DNA from: Salminus brasiliensis
Lineage: Eukaryota; Chordata; Actinopteri; Characiformes; Bryconidae
Direction: 5' to 3'
DNA length: 64,000 bases
Assembly: GCF_030463535.1 (NCBI RefSeq)
Contig: NC_132878.1
Coordinates: 94,963,873-95,027,872, forward strand
Position numbers and translations under genes: made by a program. The notes under the pieces were generated by a model, which saw only the letters and a program-made list of their open reading frames with translations, had not been told where the DNA came from and did no database searches. Of this stretch, positions 47,131 through 59,880 are shown in pieces. Every line of letters begins with the position of its first letter. Within the stretch, counting starts at the first letter, position 1.

Positions 47131-48190
47131 TCAGGCGCACTGCAAGTGATAGTGGGAGTCCTAGTGAGTGGGAGGGTTGATTGGTGAGCTAGTCAGAGGA
47201 AAGTTAACTCTAAAAAGAGGAAAGATTGGACTCTCTAATTAAGCTCTTTATTTTAAGATGCACATTTTATGCCCATAAGTTAGAAATTATGATGCTCCAG
47301 ACCTTCAGGCAATTTTCTCTAATTGGACCTTCTCTATTACCAATACCTACCCGTCATACCCATAATATCTATGCACCTTACACTCATTACCTCTACTCAG
47401 AATTGACTATTGAATGCCTATAGCACTGCGACACTGGCCCACTGCACCGCTATACTGGTAATGCTAAGGCTAAAAATAATACTGTGACAACAAATGAACA
47501 AATGATAGGTTGTGCAGCCCGGCAGTCAATTCCAACTTAAAGCTACTATAGTGAGCTGAAATTGTAAAAGTTCTTTAGTAAATTCCACCCACTAGCTCGT
47601 CCCATGATTCCAATGTGGGGGAATTTTTCATGAATGTCAGTATTGTATGTATAGATTATTTTCATTTATATATTCATTTCATTTGCTGTTACATATGGAG
47701 CTGTCTGGGGAAAAGGAGCAGACAAATGGAATGACTTCGTTATCCGGAAACAATGGGGGTCTATCAACTTCACACCAGCCTCACCACAGGGGGCTCTGAA
47801 AACCAGCGTTATTAGCATGTGGACATCAAAGGTGATGGAAACCGGCCCGCTTCGGCAAATTCGACTACCTCACCGCACCACCTCTTTTCTAAGCGCTATG
47901 TGTTAACTATCTATCTATAGAACTTTGAACAATTAACTCTTTAAAAGAAAACCGTCTGTTCTTTTACTTTTGAGTCCTTTCCAACTGACGACTGCAGTCT
48001 TGCCCTGTTTACCTCCAACGCTCTGGAAGATTGTGCCATAGGGAACTGCTCTTTGGCGAGCAGATCGTTTTGGGGAATGTGGTTTGGGAGTGCTTATTAT
48101 AACTCACTCCCAGTAGAGCGAGCGGTCTGAAAATGATGATCTTTAAAATAAACCAGAAAGGAGATAAACAAGGACAAGGCCTTAGAGTTG
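47131..48190. other. Spacer, no gene seen
   Basis: Non-coding; no repeat identified. Confidence 0.35.
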
Positions 48191-49425
48191 CAGGGAAAAG
48201 TAAGTAAGCCCTTCAGAATTCACTGCATTTCTTTGCATCGCTAATAAAATGTGGTCTGATCGTGATCCACAATCCCACAGTTGTGCTGTTCATGTCTTTA
48301 ACTAAGCTAATTGAGTAAACATCCACAGAGCAGGCTAGAAAAAGTAATATATGTATGTATATGTATATGAGTTAATGGGCAAAATTAGCTCTTGGAGAAG
48401 TCACCTCCTTAATTGGAGCAAATTTTGCCTGTTAGCTCTAGGGGAAGTCATCACTTACTTTTTCTAGCCTGCACTGTGGATGTTTATGCAATATGCTGTA
48501 TGAAAGGCATGGACAGTACTACTGTTAGAGCGGTATTGGCTTATATACATGATTGTTTGTGTATAATTGTGACTGAGATAATGACCAGACCATATTTTTA
48601 ATTATTAATTACTGAAGTTTAGCAAAATTTACGAAGGGATCCTTTAATTTTTCCAATAACTGTACACAATACTTGCCTGTTCAGGTCAGTTACAGTGCCT
48701 TATGCTTCTGTCTACAGCGAAATGTTGATGGTTGGGTGTGCTGAAGCCCAGATGAAGGATGTGTTCAGGGCCTTTTTTCTCCAAAACAAACCCGGGACTT
48801 ATCCAACAGGGTTTTCTGCTTATCGCTGTTGACAACTTACAGTTGCAGGAAAAAGTAAGTGAACCCTTCAGAATTCACTGCATTTTTTCGTCGATCGCTA
48901 ATAAAATGTAGTCTGATCGTGATCCACAATCCCACAGTTGTGCTGTTCTTGTCTTTAACTAAGCTAATTGAGTAAACATCCACAGAGCAGGCTAGAAAAA
49001 GTAAGTGAATCACTGTGTTCATGACTTGTATATGAGTTAATGGGCAAAATTAGCTCTTAGAGAAGTTTGCCTGTTAGCTCTAGGGGAAGTCATCACTTAC
49101 TTTTTCTAGCCTGCACTGTGGATGTTTATGCAATATACTGTATGAAAGGCATTGACAGTACTACTGTTAGAGCGGTATTGGCTTGATTGTTTGTGTATAA
49201 TTGTGACTGAGATAATGACCAGACCATGTTTTTAATTATTAATCAATGAAGTTCAAAATTTATGAAGGGATCCTTTAATTTTTCCCATAAGTGTACACAA
49301 TACTTTACGGCGCCTTATGCTTATGATGGTTGGGTGTGCTGAAGCCCAGATGAAGGATGTGAATGTGACAGTTCAGGGCCTTTTTTTCCCAAAACAGACC
49401 AGGGACTTATCCAACAGGGTTTCTA
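48190..49425. repeat. Tandem duplication of a unit of about 640 bp holding an inverted repeat
   Basis: Unit 1 (about 48194-48830) and unit 2 (about 48840-49425) share, in order, aacccttcagaattcactgc, gtggtctgatcgtgatccac, catccacagagcaggctaga, gaagtcatcacttacttttt, agaccatgtttttaatta-type text and gctgaagcccagatgaagga. Inside each, acagagcaggctagaaaaag is inverted against ctttttctagcctgcactgt, so each unit contains a MITE-like palindrome. Unit 2 lacks several tens of bases. Confidence 0.85.
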
Positions 49426-50385
49426 AACCCCACCCCTTCCTCTTTCCTTCTTGCTCGGTTGCAGATTCATTATTTCCAAGCGCTTATTTTTGTCCTGAAG
49501 CTGTTAATAGACCTCAGAGATGTGTCAAATAATGCCCCAACTTGGCAACCGTTTCAAAAAGCCATTGAAAGAACCAAGCAACAGCCTGGAGCGCAGAGGG
49601 GGTAAACGGGTTCGGATGTTTTGCACATGTTTTCACAAGTCTTCACTTCAGTTTCTCATCAGCTTTCAACTCAAATGAGGATGACGAGGGTTCAGTCACC
49701 TGGAAGGGTGCGTGCTGCACCTGTACCTGAATCATCCCCTGAAGCTATTGTCTTAAAGGAGTGCTAAAAGCTAATGTGGCTTAAAACAAAGGAAAGCTAG
49801 CACGGCACAAGTAGCATGCCCTTATGTGCTTAGCCCCACCTCTAGCATTATTAGCAGCATTAGCATTAGCATGAAGTAGTCATTTGAATGCGAGGCCAAG
49901 CGTATGAGTTTAGGAAAATGAGTGCAGGCAAGATCGACCGTCCCGACCTGTTTTCCAGAATTATTATACGTCGGTTCTCACAACGCCCTCCCGAAGATAC
50001 ACTATCCTCTACTTTCTTGACAACGACGTATTTGTTAAGATGTTAGATTGTGGTGAATTAATGGCCAATGTGTAATACAGCTCAACCAAGTGACCTGGAC
50101 CAAGTCATATAACCTACATGACCTCCTCATACCAGACAAGACGATTAATTACATTAATCGTCTTAGAACTTAATTGGGTGAAAACCTTCAATTATGCCTC
50201 CTACCGGTTAAAGAGGTAAAGATAGAGCATTTCTTATGCTCTATAGTTTCCAAATATGTTAAATTCAGTAAATTAATATTAATAGCTTGTTAAAATCTGC
50301 AGGAGTTGAGAATAACGTGCTGTTTGACCCGGGGCGTATATGACTGTGACAGGGTTTTGTAATTCTGCACCATTTCTATTGATCG
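49426..50385. other. Spacer, no gene seen
   Basis: Non-coding; a short palindrome gattaattacattaatc lies near 50142. Confidence 0.35.
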
Positions 50386-51040
50386 ATACTTGAATTACGT
50401 GGCCGCTTAGGGCACCAGCACCACCAGGCGGCCCCCAATTGCACCAAGATGTCATGATAAAAAAATATATATTTATAAAAATGACATTTAATAATAAAAC
50501 AAAATGATATTACACAAATAAAATCAAATAAAAACAAATAATATTAATTTACTTTCATAGCTGGCACACAAATAATAGGTTAATCAATTTCTGCTGTTGG
50601 CTGCTGCTGCCGCTGTTGGGCAAATGCAGATATACGCACCGCTTGGGTGGTCGATAAAGGCCTGAGCGCTTCAGAGTATTACGAGATATCAGAGTATCTC
50701 TCTCTCCGCAAAAATCGCTCTAAGAAAATTAAAATGATGTCAAAAATGTCTCCAAAAAAGATTCTGAATGTTGTGTCAGAGAGGGCTAAGGCAGAGGCAG
50801 GATGTTTGGTCAAATATTGAAGTGGTTTGGATAAAGTAGGGGCAGAGTCCTTTGCTCAGGAAAATGTCTGAACATCAGTGGTTTATTTTAGGGGTCATAT
50901 TTTTATCTTTGTACATAGTCAACAACTGCTTTTTTTTTAATGTTGTTGATGTTCTCTGTTCATTTTGTGCCATTATTTAAGTATTTATTTATTTATTTAA
51001 TTAATTAATTAATTTTGTTTTTCCTGACAACTGCTTATTG
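50386..51040. other. Possible old DNA-transposon debris
   Basis: The words gcccccaattgcaccaag and tcagagtattacgagatatc, together with ggggccccaattgaaaatct at 51499, resemble pieces of a large fish hAT-type element, from memory only. No frame survives. Confidence 0.25.
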
Positions 51041-51044
51041 TAAG

Positions 51045-51335
51045 AATAGAAAGAAATTAAACTGGTTAACTTGTCAACAAGAGTCCAGGCTGTCCTGCAC
51101 CAAAGTGGTGGAACGAACTTCCCCTGGGTGTCCGAACAGCAGAGTCCAACGCTTGCTGTCTTCAAACCCAGTCTGAAGACCCTCCTCTTCTGAGAGTACT
51201 CAGGCGAAGAGAAGAGTACTATGGTCTCCATGTTGACTTGTGTTTAGTAGAGTCTAACTCTGAATTTGTAGTCTATTCAGACTAGCTGAGTAAACAGTGA
51301 AGTCGCTCTGGATAAAAGAAAGTGAAAAGTAATTT
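51045..51335 (+). mobile_element. LINE 3' end, truncated
   Basis: From about 51100 one frame reads WNELPLGVRTAES, then after damage VFKPSLKTLLF. This is the usual C-terminal text of fish LINE reverse-transcriptase ORFs (…WNSLPL..R.A.S...FK..LKT.LF). The tail agtcgctctggataaaagaa is also typical. The rest of the element is absent. Confidence 0.6.
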
Positions 51336-52285
51336 AATTAAATAAAATTAGAGTTTGCTTCCACTGTAAGACTCAAAAACAATAGCCAGAATGACACCAG
51401 TATGATCTTAGCTAATTACAGATAATGCTAATGATAGTGGGTATGTTACACACACAGCCTATGAAATGATTAAGTGTCTAGTGCTGGTGGTGGTATATGG
51501 GGCCCCAATTGAAAATCTACTTAGGGCCCTATACAGGCTTGTACCAGCCCTGCATGAGATGTTCATAGAGTGGAACGATCATGGGCCGTGAACTGTATCT
51601 ACAGTCATAAAAGACCCTACGGAGCATAATTGCATTAATATGAAGCCCTAGTAACGCCTCAGTTTAACCCAAGACTAAAAATAAGCCTGTCCCTGGAGGC
51701 AGCGGCTAAAAGCAGGCCCGCTAATCACTGACATTATTAGATAGTAGGCTTGAAAGGTGTCCGAGATGAAACGGCAACCCAAACGCTTCCCTTCCATCCC
51801 GTAGTGATTGATGTGTGACCGCTGACTTATTTAGGGCAGCACATGGGACCGGACAGCTGCTGCAAGACCTCTGAATGCTTTAGGTGAAAACATATAGGCC
51901 TGGAATTTCGGACACAGAGCCAGAGTGTGTTAGAGCCGGACAATGTGCCAAAAGTGACCGCTACTAACTAACCACGCGCAGTGCTGTGAGGAGCCGGGCC
52001 AGCAGAGATTTACACCCATGGGATAAGTGGTCCATTTAGTGGTCCAGGAAGCTGACCGTTAACGGGTACTGATGAGGAATCTGTGCTTTGTCATGTTGTC
52101 TGTATTTAGACCATCACACACAATGAGCAAGTATACACATGATGGCGGCCACTTTATCAGAAACCCCCCTCTCGTAGCTCGACTGTTGATGCGCAGGTTG
52201 TGTTAGTGTTGAGTAATATTGTTGGCTGAGTAGCAGGCAAAAGTTTGGGCACCCCTGCTCCAAATATCTCTCACATTATCAACTG
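51336..52285. other. Spacer, no gene seen
   Basis: Non-coding, with no clear repeat apart from the ggggccccaattg fragment. Confidence 0.35.
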
Positions 52286-52289
52286 GAGC

Positions 52290-52665
52290 AAAAAAAAAAA
52301 AAAATGGGCAAGCGTCAGAATCTGAGACACTTTGACCAGAACCAAACTGTGATGTTCTAGACGACTGGATCAGAACATCTCCAGAACATCATGCAGGCCT
52401 TGCAGGCCCAGTGTGCAGTGGTCAATACCTACCAAAACTGCTCCATGGAAAGACATGGGCCCACCTAAAGCCCACTGATGCTCATGGAGGCCCCACCTCA
52501 CAACTTACAGGACTTACAGGATCTGCTGCTAACGCTAACGTCTTGGCACCACATACCACAGCATGACACCTTCAGAGGTCTTGTGAGGTCTTGTGGAGTC
52601 CATGCCATGATTGGTAGGCTCTGTCGTGGTGGCACAAGAGAGACCTACGTATTTAACATTAGCAG
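52290..52665 (+). mobile_element. Internally deleted Tc1-like remnant
   Basis: Begins with aaatgggcaagcgtcagaat (MGKRQNLRHFDQ, a Tc1-type start), then gacgactggatcagaacatc, ggccccacctcacaacttac, ggatctgctgctaacgctaa and gtcttgtggagtccatgcca. An early stop (TTC TAG) and the missing middle make it dead. Confidence 0.72.
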
Positions 52666-53354
52666 TAATGCAATAGTAATGTTTGGGCTGATCGATGCTT
52701 TTAAACAGTGGCATACGCAGGTGTTTCCATTAAAATGGCAACACAGTGTATGAGCTTCCTTCGACTTGCTGCAGTTTTGGACTAACCGCACTCCGTGAAG
52801 TAATGCAGGTGGTGAGTGGTAGCTCAGAAGTGTTCTCTAGTAGCAGGAGCATGTGCTGGTTATTTGTGGGAACAATGCTGGCTCTGTGCTTTTCCTGTGA
52901 GGCCGAGGGACATAATGAGGTCTTCAGCATTATAGGAGACACTGAAAGGCCCATAGAGAGCTGGTGGTTTAAAAACAAGGCTTATAATGTCTATAAAGGG
53001 GGCAAAGGGGTGAAACAGTACTAGATACCAGACTAGCTTTGATGGCTTATTTGATGTTCAACATAACTTTTATGGCAGTTCTGAGAAAGTTTTGGCCTAA
53101 AATATCTATTGAAAATCTTTCATGGTGCAGGGATATGTTTATGGCACTGTGCAGCCAAATAGTTTCCATAGAATTTATTTTTTAATTTTTAAAGAATAAA
53201 CCATGCCCAATTTAAAATTATTGGATATTTATGGAAATACAAAATTGGTTCAATAAGGGACGCAACATTGAAGTACCACATAAAGGACGATTCTGTATTT
53301 TACGGGATGGTTGGCTACCCTAGCGCAACATCCCCTTCATACACACCAGGAGAG
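52666..53354. other. Spacer, no gene seen
   Basis: Overlapping frames on both strands at 52730-53024 (82 and 92 codons) show no known motif. Confidence 0.35.
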
Positions 53355-53616
53355 AGCCTGGCCAACTGTGCTCCCCCAGGCTCCGACTGCTGATGGCGAA
53401 GCAGCTTCTCCTTTTACTCTCTCTTTGAAGTTACCATTTCTAAGACTAAGGTTTTGACATGACTGTACCATTGTCATTTCCTTTACCACTTTAGTCACTA
53501 TAGTCATGTTATAAGCACTCATCATAGTCTGCTGTTACTGGTCCACCTATTGCCTGCACAGCTTCCAGACTAGCCTCTATGTTTCTATATTGATCGACAC
53601 ACTGGTTTCTTTTTTT

Positions 53617-53735
53617 ACTGGTGTGGTTATGTAACTGTACTGGGTTTTACTGCTAAAGAAGAGCTGGCAAGACATTTGAGTAATGTGCTAGTCTATAGGT
53701 TATGTGTGTGGGGGGGGTCCCTGCATAGCACGTCG
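53617..53735 (+). repeat. Copy A of a local repeat (partner at 55630)
   Basis: gtggttatgtaactgtactg, tgctaaagaagagctggcaa, tgagtaatgtgct and tccctgcat line up with 55630-55735 in the same order. Confidence 0.6.
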
Positions 53736-54510
53736 TCTGCACGTATGCTAGCATGCAGGTTTCTATATTGAACTGACACACGGGTTCACGTTGAGCCGTG
53801 GTATGGCACACACTGTACCACATAGGCGGCTTGTGTGTGTGCGGAGTGTGTAGGACTGTGCAGTGTGTTTATCTATGCGTGGGAAGGGGGGTAAAGAGTT
53901 GCCGACGATGAAGGGAAGGGACTCCAGGCATGCAGGGAAACCTGCTGAGTAACAGCTCCTCAGCCAGTCTGAACCAGTTAGCAACAGCGGCAATGGCCAA
54001 AGGAGGGGTCATGCAACAAGGCTAACTCTCTGCAGAGTTTCCTCAGGGTGGGCTTAGCCCTCACTACCTCACTACCATACTCTGAACACCTCTGAATCCT
54101 GTTGATTGAGGAAATGCACAGCCAAGGTTTTGCGCAGGATTGGTCAGCAAACTTGACTGTGTGACTCACTGCTGTCTATAAACATGAACTGTAGCATGTT
54201 AGCATAGCTAAATACAGCCATAAAGCATCTATTAGAGATTACTGAACACCTCCACACACCTCCACCTCCACTGTGTGAGGATTTAGCCATGCAGTGTATA
54301 AATGGAGTAAACGCTTCCAGCTATATACACTGCACAGCAGCAGGCCAAACTTCAGTAGCATGACTATATTTGGGTTTTCAGAAAAGAGGACACTGGGGAC
54401 ACCATGGCTAGGAATGTCATGGGCGGGGGTACTGGGGTTGGCTTGGACCATCTGGTAGGCCTTTATTTTCCACAGAATCAATCAGAGCACACATATCTAT
54501 CATAGAAACA
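53736..54510. other. Spacer, no gene seen
   Basis: Non-coding; open frames are short. Confidence 0.35.
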
Positions 54511-54513
54511 CAA

Positions 54514-54571
<58 letters not shown>
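54514..54571. repeat. (TA)n microsatellite
   Basis: About 29 uninterrupted TA units. Confidence 0.97.
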
Positions 54572-54574
<3 letters not shown>

Positions 54575-54689
54575 TTAATCATTTTACCATATAGGTCATA
54601 GGTCTTTCTCTTCACAGGGCCTAGTGACGCATTAACGCTAGCGCTGTAAACACAGGGTCGCTACTGTTGACCTCAAAGGGTAGATTAGA

Positions 54690-54921
54690 CATTTACATTT
54701 ACATTTATGGCATTTAGCAGACGCTCTTATCCAGAGCGACTTACAAGGTTCCTCGTATTACAGAGGAGGGTCAGTGTAGTGTTAGGAGTCTTGCCCAAGG
54801 ACTCTTATTGGTGTAGCGCAGCTTGGTCACCCAGAGAATTAAGAATCGAACCCCAGCCTCCCACGTGGTGAGGTAGCACACTGGCAGGTAGTGGTGTTAT
54901 CTGTTGCGCCACACCAACCAC
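54690..54921 (-). mobile_element. Second SINE family, near full length
   Basis: Starts with atttacatttatggcattta, gcagacgctcttatccagag and cgacttacaagg (tail complement). It ends with atcgaaccccagcctccc and ctgttgcgccacaccaacca (head complement). It is better preserved than the copy at 23409. Confidence 0.72.
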
Positions 54922-55290
54922 TTTATTTACTTTATTTTTAGACTTTATTTACATTGAAATATGGATTAAATCTCATAACTAACAGTTATTATCTTACACA
55001 CACACACACACACACACACAGCAGCGCCTCTCTTAGCTCTTAGCTTAATCCAGACCAATGACTGATCGTCCATTTATCTCTGAAAAAGTCTGTGAAGCTT
55101 TTTCTCTATTAAAGCTTCTTCCGAGTCCGAGCTTCGTCGTGTTCGAGGCTAAAGTTCTCTAAACTACACTGAGATATTATAAGAAAAAAAACTGGAATCC
55201 TCTGGACAGTTTATTAGGCACACCATTAGGCACACACATTCAATGACGTGCTAGCTAGCATTTTAGTTTGTGATTAATCATCATAATTCA

Positions 55291-55297
55291 TCCCAGA

Positions 55298-55363
<66 letters not shown>

Positions 55364-55368
55364 TGGGA
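55291..55368. repeat. (TA)n core inside a unique-arm palindrome
   Basis: tcccagaata at 55291-55300 and tattctggga ending at 55368 are exact complements enclosing the TA run. The whole stretch is one hairpin-forming palindrome, apart from one C near the left. Confidence 0.93.
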
Positions 55369-55629
55369 TTCTATATATATACACAGTATAGAAAAGAAAG
55401 AATGAACAGTTGATGTGTAGCCTGTACTTATAAAAAAATTGATTGATTAAACTGATTGGCTCTTTTCATATTGATCCATTTCTAAACAGTCTTTTGGAAT
55501 CGAGAGCAACACTAGGTTTGGTTGGTGAATCTATAGAGACTTTAACGTAAGGACTCAGGCTAGTTCGACCTTAAAGACACACTGTTCGGGTCTTTACGTC
55601 ACATATAAATAACATAGACTATCCTTACA
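55369..55629. other. Spacer, no gene seen
   Basis: Non-coding; no repeat recognised. Confidence 0.3.
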
Positions 55630-55735
55630 GGCGCGGTTATGTAACTGTCCTGGACGTTGTTGCTAAAGACGATCTGGTGAGACATTCCAGTAATGTGCTT
55701 CTCTATAGGATGTGAGGGAGGTCCCTGCATACCAC
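55630..55735 (+). repeat. Copy B of a local repeat (partner at 53617)
   Basis: cggttatgtaactgtcctgg, tgctaaagacgatctggtga, cagtaatgtgct and tccctgcat match copy A. Confidence 0.6.
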
Positions 55736-57355
55736 ATGACCATGATGGGGCCTAGGGCTGTGGCCTTTGACCTACAGAAATCAGATATCTCTACCCCCAG
55801 CTGAGGTGAAGGGTCCGAAAGTGATTACATAAAAAGAAGAAAAGCTCAGAAGGAGGAAGTGCTGTGTTTATGGGTCGTCCTGCTGTTTACTCAGACTTTT
55901 GAATGGAGTTAATGCCTTAAAGGCAGCCTACACCGTAGTGGTTTGAATGGAAGTTGGGCTGTTTACTCGTCTTTACGAAGGGTTTGAGAAAAAATCTTAG
56001 CTCTGATTGATCGGCCAGGACACGTCTGTGGTCTGAAGGTTGAGTCCTTAGTTTTGCATTGGAGCTATGAGGATCAATGTGGCTTTAATGGGGCTAATGG
56101 GGCGTCCTGATGGCGTACTAATTAGTGATGCTAGGTGGTTTTTGAGTATGACTAGATAACGTAACACCACGATGTGGATTAGCTGAGATTAGTGTGTATA
56201 AAATGACAAGTGCTGGTTTTTACAAGTGATTTTAAGGGACTTTCCATTTCTTTTACTTTGTCCGATGATTTTCTGATGAACCAGTAGTCAGTCGGATACT
56301 CAGCCTCTGGTATTAGAGGCTTTTCGGCCTTTACATTTGGGTATTTCCACCAATACCTATAAGTGTTGTGGGTTTGCTTGGGTTAGCTTGACCTTTAATG
56401 TTGTTGTGACTAATCTTTCAGAGAAAGCGCGGCGTGGCGTGGTGGTGTGCTTTCTGTCAGTAGGTTGGCTCTCAGCTCAAATCATGCAGTGGTGTTACTC
56501 AACCTGGCTGAAGTCCCTCAGATCAGAATACACATTAAACATCTCACCGCTGGCCTGAGTGACAAGACCTGTCACTCCAGACTAAATGCAGCCATGTTTA
56601 TAGATATCAGCCTGACCCCTGCAATGGGGATTTATGGATCGAAGCGAGAGGAGGTATGTTGGGGGAGGGGGGGGGGGGTTGTTGTCATGTATTGTCATGT
56701 TAATCATGTGTTATTTCTGGTTATATCTGGGTGACTGCTGTTATATCCAATGTAAGGCAGATTATCTGTGCAGGAGACCATCAAAAGTCACAAAAACAAT
56801 TAGTTGTGAGCACACATGCGTATGTAAGGGTGAGATTGTGTAAGAAAGTGTGTGTGTGTGTGTGTGTGTGTAATGCCAATAAAGTGTTATTGTATAACAC
56901 TTAAATGTGGTCAGGCCGTGGCAGAGCCAGAGGGGTTTACCATGTTTGCCAAAAGTGACACTGCCAGCGGAACATTCTTGGAAAAGGTGTGTAAGCTTGT
57001 GGAGAAAGGCCAAAGCTGTAGTGAGAGTTTGTATGCGTGTGTGTGTGTGTGTGCGCGTGTTTGTGTGTGTATACAAGCATGCATGAGGCTGCCCATACGT
57101 TCTCCAGCGGTTCAGAGAAAATACTGCTGAAACGAACTGAAACTGTAATTCCTGCAAGCTTGAGTGTAATGGTGACTGTGGTAAAGGTCACTGTGGTGAA
57201 GGTCACTGTAGGGAGTAAGGACGTCCGACTATACAACTGCATGTAAACGTTCACCTACAGACCTCTACAAGCACTTCAGACGGGTAAAATACTGTATACA
57301 ACTGAAAAGGGGCCTCTAACGATAGCGGAAGCCTTTTGATTCTACACACACTATA
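55736..57355. other. Spacer with G-run and (TG)n, no gene
   Basis: A G-run lies at about 56660-56680 and (TG)n runs at 56850-56872 and 57035-57070. Frames on both strands at 56750-57254 pass through them. No gene features were seen. Confidence 0.45.
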
Positions 57356-57394
57356 TGCCCAAATGTTTGCGGACACCCCTTCTGTCATCCATTG

Positions 57395-58045
57395 TTACAT
57401 CATGTTAGGTAGATCTAGTGTTACATCATTTTTAGTAAATCCATTGTTACTTAATTTTAAGTAGATCCATTGTTGCATATTTTTAGTAGATCCACTGTTA
57501 CATAATTTTTAAATATATCCATTGTTACATCATCTCAAGTAGATCTATAGTTACATTTTTAGGTAGATCCATTGTTACATCATGTTAGGTAGATCCATTG
57601 TTACATCATCTTTAAATAGATCCATTGTTACATCATCTGAAGTAGATCTATTGTTACACTATTTACGTAGATCCATTGCTACATCATGTTAGGTAGATCC
57701 ATTGTTGCCTAATTATAAGTAGATCCATTGTTACATCATGTTAAGTAGATCCACTGTTACATCATCTTTAAATATATCCATTGTTACATCATCTTAAGTA
57801 GATCTATTGTTACATTGTTTAAGTAGATCCATTGTTACATCATGTTAGGTAAATCCATTGTTGCCTAATATGAAGTAGATCCATTGTTACATCATCTTTA
57901 AATATATCCATTGTTACATTATCTTAAGTAGATCTATTGTTACATTATTTAAGTAGATCCATTGTTACATAATGTTAGGTAAATCCATTGTTGCCTAAGT
58001 ATAAGTAGATCCATTGTTACTTAATCTTAAGTAGCTCTATTGTTA
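57395..58045. repeat. Minisatellite, about 27-bp unit gtagatccattgttacatca
   Basis: About 24 units of ccattgttacatcatgttaa plus gtagat. Variants use ctttaaatata, ttgcctaat or ctattgttacattattta. The variants recur in the same order (for example catgttaggtaaatccattg then ttgcctaa), so blocks of several units were duplicated together. A MITE-end fragment, cccaaatgtttgcggacacc, borders it at about 57359-57378. Confidence 0.93.
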
Positions 58046-59040
58046 CATAATTTCCAAGATTGCTTTATATGGTTTTATACGTATCACAGGAGACATGAGT
58101 GCTAGTGCCAAATTGAGAAATTGTGAGAAAAAGGAAAATATTTGACAAACAAATAAAAAATATATTACTCAAAACTACACACCTAACGTATACAATTAAA
58201 ACATTTATAAATAAATGAGCAAATGTTATGATCGTGATATTTACACATGAGAAAGTCTGATCAAGGGGCAATCTTGAACCCCTGTTTACTGCATCGACCA
58301 CAGATAAAAAATTAAGAATACTGACAAATTACTTCACTGTGCTTTTACTTCAATACAGCTGTTAGTGTTGAGACGTTGAGACGCTGAGACACGGTACACA
58401 GTGAAGGTGAATTTGGTGAAGTCTTTGCCGTTTATCTTGTGTAACTCGTGTGAAGCCGTAAGCGAAAGTTTTCAGATCTTTGTATATGTATTTGTCACAT
58501 GAGACGGCAGGCTGTGTTTACGCCCATGTCTAAAGTATGGTCTTAATTAGGGTAGCCTCCCTGACGCTGAAGGACAAAGAACATTCTGTGTCTGGACGCT
58601 GGAATTTGTGAATGTGTACATGTCTCTCAGCGCCTTTCTCCTCAGGGTCTTTCTTCCTCTGAGTGGAGCTGGTTGAGTGTGGGCTGAATGGGAGTGTGCT
58701 GAATACCCCTCACCCTCTTAAATCCACAGCCTCAGTGGCACTCAGTCAGAGTCAGTCAAAGAGTATCTAAAGCCAGGCTCATGTAAAAGCACAGTAACAC
58801 AGTGACTCACGCAGACGAGCGAATTTACCTCCCAGTCCACCCAGCATCCATCAGCACAGGAACTGAAGTGTGCTAGACTAGGCTTAGGGGTTAAGGATTA
58901 GGGGTTAGGGGTCTTTTCTTTCTGGTGGGAATTCAAACACTGAGGCTTTAAAGGAAGAGGGGTGAGCTACACACAGATGTCCAGGAGCGGAACCAACACT
59001 AGGGTGTTTAAAAAAGGGGACACTGTGGGCCCTCAGGCCT
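58046..59040. other. Spacer, no gene seen
   Basis: Non-coding. A short ttaggggttaggggtc run at about 58898-58913 is too short to call a telomeric repeat. Confidence 0.35.
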
Positions 59041-59429
59041 AGGATGGTAAGGATGTTGTGGTCATGGGGCTTCAAGCACGCCAAAGTTGTAGGACCATGG
59101 CAGTGATTGTGGGTCTACAATTATGCAGCTGTGTTAATGAACCGGGTGAACCTCCCGGTGTGTCTGACGTTGATGCAACGTCACCAGGCAACCAACCAGG
59201 TGCCTGGGAGTAAGCGCTGTATACCCGGCTCTGACGCACCGGCTAGCAGATGTCAGTGGCGGCTACCGCCGCACTAGTGCGATGTTGGGTCTCTCGGGAC
59301 CATGCTGCCGATGGCTAGCATGGCCTTAGTCCGCTGGTACCATTCCTCATGGGCAGTGGCTACCAGTTCGCTGATATTCTTGGGTTTACCCAACCCGGTC
59401 GTTGGTACTCGTGCCACATGACCAGTCAC

Positions 59430-59880
59430 CACCTTTTCTTTAAAGCTGCCGCCGATGTAATGTCACCAGGCAACCGGCTTGCAGACAGCCATGCCAGCCG
59501 GCATCAGACTGAAGTGATGTGAGGAGAGAGGGCAAGCCATCTACCCACCCGAAGAGGGCACAGACCACCCGGGGCCCCAGTTCCACTTTTTTAGGCTGTG
59601 GTCAAGCGTGTGTTGTGCTGCTGTACAAAAATATATACATATTCATATATGCATCAGCCCTCCTCTGTATCAAAGGCATGAGGGGTTGGGATTATAGGCT
59701 ACTGCATTTGCTGCATGGCTATTTTGAGAGAGGAACACTGTGTGCTGTCAGAGATCCACTTTGTATGTATATATAGATATATATATATACGTCTATCCAG
59801 CATCCAGAGTCATTAGAAACGCATGTACTGAGGTGCTGAGGTGCAGAGCCTGGTGCTAACATGGGCTAACACCGCAGGAT
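59430..59880 (+). repeat. Segmental duplicate, copy A
   Basis: tttaaagctgccgccgatgt, aatgtcaccaggcaaccggc, gaagtgatgtgaggagagag, gctattttgagagaggaaca and aacgcatgtactgaggtgct line up with copy B at 60600-61195. The preceding 59130-59430 is CpG-rich with related tcaccaggcaacc words. Confidence 0.85.

Noticed and set aside
56762..57254. Overlapping frames of 61-131 codons on both strands
   Set aside because: They pass through (TG)n/(CA)n runs; no splice or start context and no recognisable domain.
58886..58913. Interstitial telomere repeat (ttaggggttaggggtc)
   Set aside because: Only a few imperfect units and not TTAGGG in register.
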